Below are positions 1 through 7,512 of a stretch of 64,000 bases of DNA, in pieces. A program made the position numbers and the translations under genes. The stretch is from Bacteroidales bacterium (GTDB lineage: Bacteria > Bacteroidota > Bacteroidia > Bacteroidales > VadinHA17), in the NCBI GenBank assembly GCA_025454815.1, contig JALONR010000002.1, positions 1-64,000 of the forward strand, in the 5' to 3' direction. The stretch's first letter is position 1. Each line of letters opens with the position of its first letter. The notes beneath the pieces were generated by a model that saw only the letters and a program-made list of their open reading frames with translations, did no database searches and had not been told where the DNA came from.

Positions 1-4
1 CTTA

Positions 5-44
5 TAAAAAAAATGGCCGCATAAAGGCAAACCTTTATGCGGCC
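5..44 (-). terminator. Strong intrinsic terminator, minus strand
   Basis: A perfect 13-bp stem (15-27 pairing with 32-44) closes a 4-base loop. Read on the minus strand it is followed by a run of eight T (positions 13 to 6). This is a textbook Rho-independent terminator for transcription moving leftward. xerD, which ends at 244, is the only leftward gene upstream of it in view. There is no T run on the plus-strand side, so it probably works in one direction only. Confidence 0.8.
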
Positions 45-243
45 AGATAAACTTGATATTTTTGTCCTATAATCTGTAACGCTTATTTAGGACTAGTCAG
101 CGGCTGCAGAAGCAATTGGTTTTTCCAGTCCGGCATCGCCGGGGGTCAGGATTGCTGCCGCCCGTACCCGATCCCGCCTTTGCGGTGCTCACACTCTGGC
201 TTTGCCGGAGGCGAATCCCGACTTTCCCGGAGGGATTGAAATC
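45..243 (-). other. Non-coding, hairpin-rich stretch between xerD and its terminator
   Basis: No convincing reading frame, tRNA or known RNA is seen. On the minus strand several short GC-rich stem-loops follow one another (for example CCGC-AAAG-GCGG and CCGGC-GAT-GCCGG). After them comes an AT-rich imperfect hairpin at 64-93: five pairs, a two-base bulge, four pairs and a ten-base loop. It may be a structured 3' UTR of xerD, a small RNA ending at the 5-44 terminator, or a copy of an intergenic palindromic repeat. The sequence alone does not decide. Confidence 0.4.
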
Positions 244-1152
244 CTACCTCCGCCTGGCGCGCGGGTGATACATAAGCACCGTGTCCCTCAGGTAGCTGCG
301 GTCAATATGGGTATAGATCTCGGTGGTGGTTATTGACTCATGCCCCAGCATCTCCTGCACTGCCCGCAGGTCTGCCCCTCCCTCCACGAGGTGGGTGGCA
401 AAGGAGTGACGGAGGGTGTGCGGACTGATAGTCTTATTAATTCCGGCAGCAGCAGCAGCTTCCCTGATAATATTGAAAACCATGACCCGGGTAAGCTTCC
501 TGCCCCGGCGGTTGAGAAAGAGAATGTTCTGATCGGTTATCACAGGCATGCTCCTTCGCCGGTCAAGATAGTTATCAATCTCCCTGAGGGTCACCTGGCC
601 AATGGGCACCAGGCGCTGCTTGTTCCCCTTACCCGTTATCCTGACGAATCCCTCCAGGCGGTGAATGTCAGTCAGCCGGAGGCTGACCAGCTCCGAGACC
701 CTGAGGCCGCATCCGTACATAGCCTCAATTATTGCCCTGTTCCTGTGGCCCGTCGGGGCACTGAGGTCAATTGATGCCACCATCCTGTCAATCTCCTCAA
801 CTGATAGTACCTCGGGGAGCTTCATCCCTGTCCGGGGTGCTTCCAGAAGGGCCGAAGGGTCATCGGTGATGATTTTTTCCAGGAGCATATATCCGCAAAA
901 GGATCTTATTCCTGAAATAATCCTGGCCTGGGTTCTTGCCGCATCATCTTTGCCGGCAATATATGCCACGAAATCACTCAGATCACCATAGGTCAGCGAT
1001 CCCGGTTCAGTTCCCTTACGGTATTCTGTTACCCAGTCGTGCAACCTGCGTACATCACCAAGGTAAGCAGTAACGCTGTTGGGTGAAAGTGAACGCTCAA
1101 TCCTGAGGTAATTGCCGTACCCCTGTATCATATTTGTCCATGAACCGGTCAT
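244..1152 (-). CDS. xerD: Site-specific tyrosine recombinase XerD-like (302 aa)
   Basis: Resolves chromosome dimers at dif together with a partner recombinase. An N-terminal SAM-like core-binding domain (about residues 8-95) is followed by the catalytic domain (about 113-300). All six catalytic positions are visible: R151 in CGLRVSEL, K175 in GKGNK, H245 and R248 in HTLRHSF, H271 in LGHESI, and nucleophile Y280 in EIYTH. Length is normal for XerC/XerD. The first ATG gives 302 aa; an in-frame ATG at residue 8 is a reasonable alternative. A TAACTTTG -7 box lies 19 bases upstream. It is divergent from aroQ. XerC cannot be excluded from this gene alone. No integron or phage genes are nearby, so a housekeeping role is likely. 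Confidence 0.88.
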   Translation of the reverse strand: MTGSWTNMIQGYGNYLRIERSLSPNSVTAYLGDVRRLHDWVTEYRKGTEPGSLTYGDLSDFVAYIAGKDDAARTQARIISGIRSFCGYMLLEKIITDDPSALLEAPRTGMKLPEVLSVEEIDRMVASIDLSAPTGHRNRAIIEAMYGCGLRVSELVSLRLTDIHRLEGFVRITGKGNKQRLVPIGQVTLREIDNYLDRRRSMPVITDQNILFLNRRGRKLTRVMVFNIIREAAAAAGINKTISPHTLRHSFATHLVEGGADLRAVQEMLGHESITTTEIYTHIDRSYLRDTVLMYHPRARRR

Positions 1153-1171
1153 AGCCCATCACTGAATGCCC

Positions 1172-1179
1172 CAAAGTTA
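1172..1179 (-). promoter_or_regulatory. Putative -7 element for xerD (TAACTTTG)
   Basis: Exact match to the Bacteroidota -7 consensus TAnnTTTG on the minus strand, 19 bases before the xerD start. No clear -33 TTTG is seen. The identical octamer occurs upstream of tilS. Confidence 0.5.
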
Positions 1180-1213
1180 TGTTTTATAAAGGTCTTAAAT
1201 CCGTCCATTTCTT

Positions 1214-1221
1214 TATTTTTG
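1214..1221 (+). promoter_or_regulatory. Putative -7 element for aroQ-pyk (TATTTTTG)
   Basis: Exact TAnnTTTG match on the plus strand, 36 bases before the chosen aroQ ATG. It makes transcription starts upstream of the 1258 ATG plausible and argues against the TTG codon at 1219, which lies inside the element. Confidence 0.5.
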
Positions 1222-1257
1222 TACTGCCGGCAGATACTGCCTTATCCAATGACTGGT

Positions 1258-1686
1258 ATGAAAATAGCAATTATCAACGGGCCTAACCTCAATCTTCTCG
1301 GGAAGAGAGAACCGGCCATCTACGGATCCGAAGGATTTGACGCTGTACTGACTGATCTTCAGACCCGTTTTCAGAGGATTGAATTCAGCTATTCCCAGTC
1401 TAATGTTGAAGGAGAACTGGTGAACCTGATCCAGGCAGCCGGACATGATGCTGACGGGATCATTATCAACCCCGGGGGTTATACCCATACCTCGGTGGCG
1501 ATAGCTGACGCCATTGCTGCCATCGGGAAACCGGTCATAGAGGTTCATATATCCAATCTCCTTTCAAGGGAAGAGTTCCGACACACAAGCTTAACCGGAA
1601 GGTATTGCCGCGGAAGCATAATGGGACTGGGATCCGACGGTTACAGGCTGGCGGCAGAAGCACTACTGGCAATACTGAACAAATAA
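1258..1686 (+). CDS. aroQ: 3-dehydroquinate dehydratase, type II (142 aa)
   Basis: Third step of the shikimate pathway: trans-dehydration of 3-dehydroquinate to 3-dehydroshikimate by a small dodecameric cytosolic enzyme. The start MKIAIINGPNLNLLGKREP is diagnostic, with the catalytic tyrosine in EPAIYGS and the flexible-loop arginine in GKREP. NPGGYTHTSVA and VIEVHISN(L)xxREEFR are the other family blocks. 142 aa is normal. The ATG at 1258 is chosen over ATG 1249 and TTG 1219 because the family begins at the MKI strand and a -7 box sits at 1214-1221. pyk begins 8 bases after the stop, so the two are one transcript. aroB and aroC lie 10 kb away in the same window. Confidence 0.95.
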   Translation: MKIAIINGPNLNLLGKREPAIYGSEGFDAVLTDLQTRFQRIEFSYSQSNVEGELVNLIQAAGHDADGIIINPGGYTHTSVAIADAIAAIGKPVIEVHISNLLSREEFRHTSLTGRYCRGSIMGLGSDGYRLAAEALLAILNK

Positions 1687-1694
1687 CCGGAAAG

Positions 1695-3152
1695 ATGGCA
1701 AAAAGCCTCCTCAAAAAGAGAACCAAGATAGTGGCCACTATCTCCGACAGGAACTGCGAACCACATTTCCTGCAGAGACTTCATGAGGCCGGCATGGATG
1801 TGGTCAGAATAAATTCAGCCCATCTCGATACTGATGGGGTCAGGAAGATCGCAGCCAACGTAAGGAGTGTCTCTGACAAGATCGCTATCCTGCTTGATAC
1901 CAAGGGACCCGAGATCCGAACCACGACTTGCGATGAACCTATCAGCTTCAGAAAGGGAGAATCAGTCAGGGTAGCCGGCAACGCAAATGCCAGGACAACG
2001 CATGAAGTTATTAATGTAAACTACTGTGAGATAGCAAAATACGTTCCTGAAGGTGCCTTTATCCTCATCGATGACGGCGAACTGGAGATTAAGATTACAG
2101 GCAGGGAAGGGAAAACGCTTACAGGCAGGATAGAGAATGACGGTACTCTTGGTTCAAGGAAGACGGTCAATATTCCGCAGGTTAGAATCAACCTACCCTC
2201 AGTCAGTGAGCGTGATCTTTCATTCATTGATCTTGCTGTTGAGCTTGACCTTGAATTCATCGCACACTCTTTCGTGAGATCAAAGGAAGATGTCCTTGCT
2301 GTTCAGCGGCTTCTTGACAAACGGTCAAGTGCCATCAAGATTATTGCCAAGATTGAGAACCAGCAGGGGGTAGACAATCTTGAAGAGATTATGGATCACT
2401 CATACGGGATAATGGTTGCGAGGGGAGATCTGGCAATTGAGGTTCCCTTTGAGAGGATTCCCGGTATTCAGCGCAACATAATTGCACGATGCATCGAGAA
2501 GCGCAAGCCGGTTATCGTGGCAACACAGATGCTTCATTCCATGATAAGCAACCCGAGGCCAACCAGGGCTGAGGTGAGTGATGTGGCCAATGCCGTCTAC
2601 AGCCAGACCGACGCCCTCATGCTGAGCGGCGAGACGGCAATGGGCAGGTTCCCGGTGGAGGCGGTAAAAACAATGACACGGATTGCTTCAGAGGTGGAGA
2701 TGGAGAAGGAACAGTACGTGGAGATGCCTGCAGGGTCACTTAGCGGACCGGTATCTGCCTATCTTGCAAAGGTGGCGGTAAAAACCTCCATCAGAATCGG
2801 GGCCAGGGCGATCCTGGCTGATACCGTCAACGGTACCTCAATAAGAAATATGGCTGCATTCCGGGGGATAAACCCGGTTATCGCCCATTGCTATTCACAC
2901 AGTACTATGCGCGAACTGGCAATGTCTTACGGGGTCATACCTGTATTCGTTGAAAAGAAGATGTCAGCTGATGAATTCATCAAAACCGCCATACGCGAGC
3001 TGCTGAACAGAAATATCCTGAGGAAGAATGATATCGTGGTTGTCCTCGCGGGTAACTTCTCCAGGGCCACCGGTTTCTCATTCATTGAGGTGGGTACCGT
3101 TGATTACCTGAAAGAGCGTGCAGGGATAACCGAAGAGGAGCTGATGGCTTGA
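1695..3152 (+). CDS. pyk: Pyruvate kinase (485 aa)
   Basis: Transfers phosphate from phosphoenolpyruvate to ADP at the end of glycolysis. Family blocks in order: RTKIVATISD near the N terminus, LLDTKGPEIRT, the B-domain IDDGEL region, the active-site lysine block KIENQQGVDNLEEI, MVARGDLAIEVP with metal-binding acids, and ATQMLHSM...RPTRAEVSDVANAV. A C-terminal allosteric-type domain completes it. The usual N-F-SHG segment after the first strand reads RINSAHLD, a variant I associate with Bacteroidota enzymes. The ATG at 1695 gives the normal N terminus MAKSLLKKRTK and falls 8 bases after aroQ; an upstream in-frame ATG inside aroQ at 1605 is rejected. Confidence 0.95.
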   Translation: MAKSLLKKRTKIVATISDRNCEPHFLQRLHEAGMDVVRINSAHLDTDGVRKIAANVRSVSDKIAILLDTKGPEIRTTTCDEPISFRKGESVRVAGNANARTTHEVINVNYCEIAKYVPEGAFILIDDGELEIKITGREGKTLTGRIENDGTLGSRKTVNIPQVRINLPSVSERDLSFIDLAVELDLEFIAHSFVRSKEDVLAVQRLLDKRSSAIKIIAKIENQQGVDNLEEIMDHSYGIMVARGDLAIEVPFERIPGIQRNIIARCIEKRKPVIVATQMLHSMISNPRPTRAEVSDVANAVYSQTDALMLSGETAMGRFPVEAVKTMTRIASEVEMEKEQYVEMPAGSLSGPVSAYLAKVAVKTSIRIGARAILADTVNGTSIRNMAAFRGINPVIAHCYSHSTMRELAMSYGVIPVFVEKKMSADEFIKTAIRELLNRNILRKNDIVVVLAGNFSRATGFSFIEVGTVDYLKERAGITEEELMA

Positions 3153-3180
3153 TTTTTGCTGCAATGTTGAGAGAACCGGC

Positions 3181-3642
3181 ATGAAAACAGTAACACTTGC
3201 AATTTTGCTGCTGGTCCATCCAGTTCACGTATCACTGACAGGAATAGAATATGACGGGGTGAACAGGTTGTGGTCAGTCTTTGTTAAGGTCTGGAGCGAT
3301 GACCTTGAGGCTGACATGAACCTTGGAACCAGCGACGGGAGTGTGATAACAGGCAACAGTGATGAGAGATTTTTACAGTATCTTTCAGATAGGGTGGTCA
3401 TCATGGAAGACGGAAAACCGGTGCGTATGGAATTGCTCTCCGCATCGGCCGACGGCCTTGAGCACAGGTTCAGCCTGCGTGCCAGGGGAAAAAAGGGTTT
3501 GAGGAGCGTGACAGTGATGAACCGTATCATGACCAGGCTCTATGAAGACCAGGCAAACATGCTCCTCTTCAGCCTTAACGGAATGGAGGAAGGTTACAGG
3601 TTCACAGTGACGGATACAATCAGGAGCTACAAAATGAAATGA
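3181..3642 (+). CDS. DUF6702-like exported protein (153 aa)
   Basis: Function unknown. The N terminus is a short hydrophobic signal-like segment followed by HPVHVSLTGIEYD, which matches the opening block of the Bacteroidota family I recognise as DUF6702 (HP-H-S-T-I-Y, then a segment with conserved acidic residues, here KVWSDDLEADMN). The protein is probably periplasmic or surface-exposed. Its stop overlaps the next start (ATGA at 3639-3642), so it is translated with the large type IX cargo protein downstream. It starts 28 bases after pyk and may be co-transcribed with it. The family name is from memory of the motif. Confidence 0.7.
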   Translation: MKTVTLAILLLVHPVHVSLTGIEYDGVNRLWSVFVKVWSDDLEADMNLGTSDGSVITGNSDERFLQYLSDRVVIMEDGKPVRMELLSASADGLEHRFSLRARGKKGLRSVTVMNRIMTRLYEDQANMLLFSLNGMEEGYRFTVTDTIRSYKMK

Positions 3643-6260
3643 AAGGGAGTGCAATGATGAGACGATTTTCGGGCGTGCTGGCCATGCTGGTGGTTCTGAC
3701 CTCAGTGGCACAGGCCACCCACAACCGGGCAGGAGAGATTACCTACCGACAGGTAACCGACCTCACCTTTGAGGTTACCGTAACCACCTTTACCTATACC
3801 CTCAGCAAGGCCGACAGGCCCAGCCTTGACGTTGAATGGGGTGACAACTCCATCACCAATGTGGCCAGGGTATCCGAAACAATCCTGCCGAACAACTACA
3901 AGAAAAACGTATATGTTTCCCAGCATATATACCCCGGTCCCGGGGTATATCGGATAGTGGTACAGGACCCTAACCGGAACTTCGGGGTGGAGAACATTCC
4001 CAACTCGGTGAATGTGGTCTTTTCCATCTCCACCATTCTGATCGTTAACACTGCCGTAGGGAGGAACAGCACCCCTGTTCTGCTTAACCCTCCTTACGAC
4101 AAGGCTGCCGTCGGACAGGTGTTCATCCATAACCCGGCCGCCTTTGACCCTGACGGCGACAGTCTGTCATACAAGCTTACAGTATGCACCAGGGAAGACG
4201 GGCAACCGATTGAGAACTATACCCTGCCGCCTGCCTCCAACAAATTCTATGTTGATTCAATTTCAGGTGATCTCGTCTGGGATGCTCCACTCGCCATCGG
4301 CATCTACAATGTGGCGATGGAGATCCAGGAGTGGCGGTCCGGAATCAAGATAGGCATAGTGGTGCGCGATATGCAGATAGAGGTGTACGAGACTGACAAC
4401 AAACCACCTGTAACATCTCCGCTGCCTGACCTGTGTGTTGAGGCAGGAGAGACAGTCACGGTTGATATTTCGGCTACTGACTCAGACCTTGACTCCATCA
4501 CCCTTATTGCCACCTCAGGGATCTTCTCGGAGACTGATTGTCCTGCAACATTTACAACGATTTCCTCCGTGGCCGGACTCACCAGGGCAAGGCTGACCTG
4601 GGTTCCATGCCACGGTGCTGTTAGGCATCAGCCATATGATATCGTCATAAAGGCGGAAGATTCCAACCGGGAGCTGCAACTGGTTGATATAGACAATATG
4701 AGCATAAAGGTCCTGGGTCCGTCACCCGTGCTTCTCTCCGCTGTACCCCTGGGAAAATTCGTGCAGCTTAACTGGGCAGCCTATGTCACCGACCAGGTCG
4801 CCGGATTCAGTATATACAGGCGTGACGGAGCTTCAACCCTCGCTGCAGATACATGCTATGACGGTATTCCTCCGGCCTCAGGCTTTGTCAAGGTTGGATA
4901 CGTCGGAGGGTTTGGCTCAATCAGCTTCACTGATACAGATGACGCCCTGGAGGCTGGTACGGAGTATGCATACAGGATTGTTGCAGTCTATCCGAACGGT
5001 ACCGAGAGCAAACCGTCCAATGAGGTGGTTACATCGCTAATTACCGGCATACCTCTCATAACAAACGTATCAATAAGGAACACACATCCCGTCAACGGTT
5101 CCCTTACACTCGCTTGGCAAAAACCGCGCCGCCTTGATACCATCCCTGCCAACGGACCTTATGAGTACCTCATCTACCGCGCTGAAGGGATAGCAGGCAC
5201 TGCCTGGCAGCTGATACATACCCTCCCCACCGCTGATCTTAATGACACCGTCTATGTGGATACTCTCATAAATACTCTTGACAGGGGCTGGGTTTACAGG
5301 GTGGAGCTCTACAACAATGCTCCCGGTAACAGATTCCTGATTGGTGACCCGGGAATAGCTTCTTCACTCTTTCTCACTGCATCACCGGGTGACAGGAAGA
5401 TGCGGTTTGTCCTGACCCGTAATGTGCCATGGATAAACACCTCCTATGATTTTTACCGTTTTAACGGATCAACATGGCAACTGGTGGGGTCAACAAACCA
5501 GCTTAACTATACCGACAATAACCTGGTAAACGGAACCGAATACTGCTATTATGTGGTCTCCAGGGGCGGTTACCAGGGGGCGGATACGCCAAAGAACCTG
5601 GTAAACCTCTCCCAGCGAACCTGTGCCGTACCTGTTGACAATGAGCCTCCATGCCCTCCGGCCCTCACGGTCTCATCGCAGTGTGACAGCCTTTACAATA
5701 CAGTCAGGTGGTCAATAGAAGACCCTGTCTGTTTTGAGGATGTGGCAGGGTACAAACTATATTACAAACAGACCACCGAGGAGGAGCTTTCACTCCTGAT
5801 CACCTTTGATGACAGGGAGGTTAAAAAGTATATACATTCACTGCCCGACTACGTTGCAGGATGCTATGCCATTTCCTCTTTTGACGTGATCGGCAATGAA
5901 AGCCCGCTCTCAATGATGGTCTGTGTTGATTCCTGTAATTTTTATGAAATACCAAATGTCTTCACTCCCAATGGCGATGATGTCAATGACTTCCTCCTTG
6001 CAAAGACCTCTGCCCTGGTTGAAAAAGTGGAGTTCCGGCTCTTCAACAGGGCCGGAGTGCTGATTTTCAGCACACAGGAGCCAAGGCTGAACTGGGACGG
6101 TACCTACAAGGGCAGAATAGTGCCTTCTGGAGTATATTATTATGACTGCGAGGTATTCGAAAGAAGAATCAGCGGACTGGAACAGTTTCACCTTAGCGGA
6201 TTCATTCATGTTATAACTGAAAAGGGAGCAGGCCCGGGAATTATTGAAGGAAAAAAATGA
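3639..6260 (+). CDS. Secreted multidomain protein with type IX gliding-type C-terminal domain (873 aa)
   Basis: A large surface or secreted protein. A signal peptide (RRFSGVLAMLVVLTSVAQA) is followed by THNRAGEITYRQ, an N-terminal block common in Bacteroidota surface proteins. Beta-sandwich domains of PKD/cadherin-like and fibronectin III-like type follow (VQLNWAAY, LTLAWQKP). Residues of about 780-873 form the gliding motility-associated (CHU_C, type B) sorting domain: IPNVFTPNGDDVNDFL, RLFNRAGVLIFS, NWDGTYKG, PSGVYYY. That domain directs export through the type IX secretion system. It overlaps the preceding stop by ATGA; ATG 3654, after an AGGGAG at 3644-3649, is an equally good start. Its stop overlaps the TPR gene. 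Substrate unknown. Confidence 0.85.
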   Translation: MKGSAMMRRFSGVLAMLVVLTSVAQATHNRAGEITYRQVTDLTFEVTVTTFTYTLSKADRPSLDVEWGDNSITNVARVSETILPNNYKKNVYVSQHIYPGPGVYRIVVQDPNRNFGVENIPNSVNVVFSISTILIVNTAVGRNSTPVLLNPPYDKAAVGQVFIHNPAAFDPDGDSLSYKLTVCTREDGQPIENYTLPPASNKFYVDSISGDLVWDAPLAIGIYNVAMEIQEWRSGIKIGIVVRDMQIEVYETDNKPPVTSPLPDLCVEAGETVTVDISATDSDLDSITLIATSGIFSETDCPATFTTISSVAGLTRARLTWVPCHGAVRHQPYDIVIKAEDSNRELQLVDIDNMSIKVLGPSPVLLSAVPLGKFVQLNWAAYVTDQVAGFSIYRRDGASTLAADTCYDGIPPASGFVKVGYVGGFGSISFTDTDDALEAGTEYAYRIVAVYPNGTESKPSNEVVTSLITGIPLITNVSIRNTHPVNGSLTLAWQKPRRLDTIPANGPYEYLIYRAEGIAGTAWQLIHTLPTADLNDTVYVDTLINTLDRGWVYRVELYNNAPGNRFLIGDPGIASSLFLTASPGDRKMRFVLTRNVPWINTSYDFYRFNGSTWQLVGSTNQLNYTDNNLVNGTEYCYYVVSRGGYQGADTPKNLVNLSQRTCAVPVDNEPPCPPALTVSSQCDSLYNTVRWSIEDPVCFEDVAGYKLYYKQTTEEELSLLITFDDREVKKYIHSLPDYVAGCYAISSFDVIGNESPLSMMVCVDSCNFYEIPNVFTPNGDDVNDFLLAKTSALVEKVEFRLFNRAGVLIFSTQEPRLNWDGTYKGRIVPSGVYYYDCEVFERRISGLEQFHLSGFIHVITEKGAGPGIIEGKK

Positions 6261-7468
6261 GAGCAATGAAAACACTATTATCCTGCCTTGTCATAATACT
6301 GGCCTCAATGACAGCAAGAGGTCAGGATGGATATGATAATATCCTCAGGGCGGTAACCCTTGCGGACAGGGGAGAGGTGACCCAGGCTGCCCTGCTGCTT
6401 GTTGATGCACAGGGAATAACGGGCGATGTCTCCATGCTTGTCCTGAGAGGTGACATCTGCCTTAAAGCCGCTATGGTCAGGGAGGCCAAAGCCGATTACA
6501 TGAGGGCGGAGAGCCTGCGCCAGGGAGCAGGTCTGTATGGCCTTGCAAAGTGCGCCGCTGCCGGGGGCGATATTAAGACAGCCGTCTCACTTCTTGAAGC
6601 CCATCTTAAGTCACCCTTCAGGAAAAGTGAACCGGAGATTCTGCTTGACGAAGCCTTCAGGACTGTCGCCTCCTCACCTGAGTGGAGGGCCCTCTGGAAA
6701 AAGGAATGGTATAAGGGATATGAAAGAAAGGGCTGGGAAATAGATCATTATCTTAAGTCAGGCCGACTTGATCTTGCCTCTGCGGCCTATGAAGAACTTG
6801 CTTCACAGTATCCTGAAATGCCGGTGACTGATTACAGCTATGCCCGTATACTTATGGGCAACGGAAGGTACAGTGAGGCTTCCGTCCTGCTGACAGGCAT
6901 TACTGAGGGAAGCGATACTCCGGCTCCATGGCTTTATGCCCTGGCAGAAGCAAGGGAGGGGGAAGGGAGTCCATATGCCGCTGCTGCCGTCTATGCAAGA
7001 CTTATCAATGCAGGGTATCCTGATCCCGGCTTGCTGCTGAAAAAGGCAAGGGTGCTTCTCAGGTCAGGAGACAGGGACGCTGCCAAGAAAGAGATGCAGA
7101 GATATATTTCAATCGACCCTGACAACACCGAGGCCCTGGGGCTGATCGGCAGGACCTATGCCGAGGAAGGGGCAATATATGAGGCTCTTCCATATCTTAA
7201 TGACAACGTTGAAAAACACCCCGGTGAGGCATCAGCCTTCAGGCTGAGGGGAGATGCATGGCTTGCCTCCCGCTCATGGGAACGGGCTGCGGAGGATTAT
7301 GCCATGAGTCTTGACCTTGATCCTGAAAACGGAATGGTAAATCTTAACATGGGTGTTTCACTCATCAACAGCGGCAGGGCTGAGGACGCCTGCCATTATC
7401 TCCGCAAGGCCAGGAAGATGGGAGTTAAGGAGGCAACTGATTACCTGGCAAAATACTGCATCAGGTGA
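6257..7468 (+). CDS. Exported TPR-repeat protein (403 aa)
   Basis: Signal peptide (MKTLLSCLVIILASMTARGQ; start at 6257 or at ATG 6266) followed by tandem tetratricopeptide repeats through most of the protein. The clearest are near the C terminus: AKKEMQRYISIDPDNTEALGLIG, then SWERAAEDYAMSLDLDPENGMVNLNMGV. TPR arrays are protein-binding scaffolds, so a periplasmic adaptor role is likely, perhaps for the type IX cargo protein whose stop codon it overlaps (ATGA at 6257-6260). No enzymatic domain is visible. The operon ends at the bidirectional hairpin at 7476-7503. Confidence 0.8.
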   Translation: MRAMKTLLSCLVIILASMTARGQDGYDNILRAVTLADRGEVTQAALLLVDAQGITGDVSMLVLRGDICLKAAMVREAKADYMRAESLRQGAGLYGLAKCAAAGGDIKTAVSLLEAHLKSPFRKSEPEILLDEAFRTVASSPEWRALWKKEWYKGYERKGWEIDHYLKSGRLDLASAAYEELASQYPEMPVTDYSYARILMGNGRYSEASVLLTGITEGSDTPAPWLYALAEAREGEGSPYAAAAVYARLINAGYPDPGLLLKKARVLLRSGDRDAAKKEMQRYISIDPDNTEALGLIGRTYAEEGAIYEALPYLNDNVEKHPGEASAFRLRGDAWLASRSWERAAEDYAMSLDLDPENGMVNLNMGVSLINSGRAEDACHYLRKARKMGVKEATDYLAKYCIR

Positions 7469-7475
7469 AAAATGA

Positions 7476-7503
7476 AGAGGCTGCCCGTTTTGTGGCAGCC
7501 TCT
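7476..7503. terminator. Bidirectional terminator between TPR gene and histidine kinase
   Basis: Ten-base-pair stem (7476-7485 with 7494-7503) and an 8-base loop in the gap between two convergent genes. On the minus strand it is followed by ATTTTT; on the plus strand by a weaker AT-rich segment. It likely stops transcription from both sides. Confidence 0.7.
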
Positions 7504-7512
7504 GATTATTCA

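Noticed and set aside
340..991. Plus-strand open frames across xerD
   Set aside because: They lie wholly antisense to a well-supported tyrosine recombinase with all catalytic residues and show no domain.
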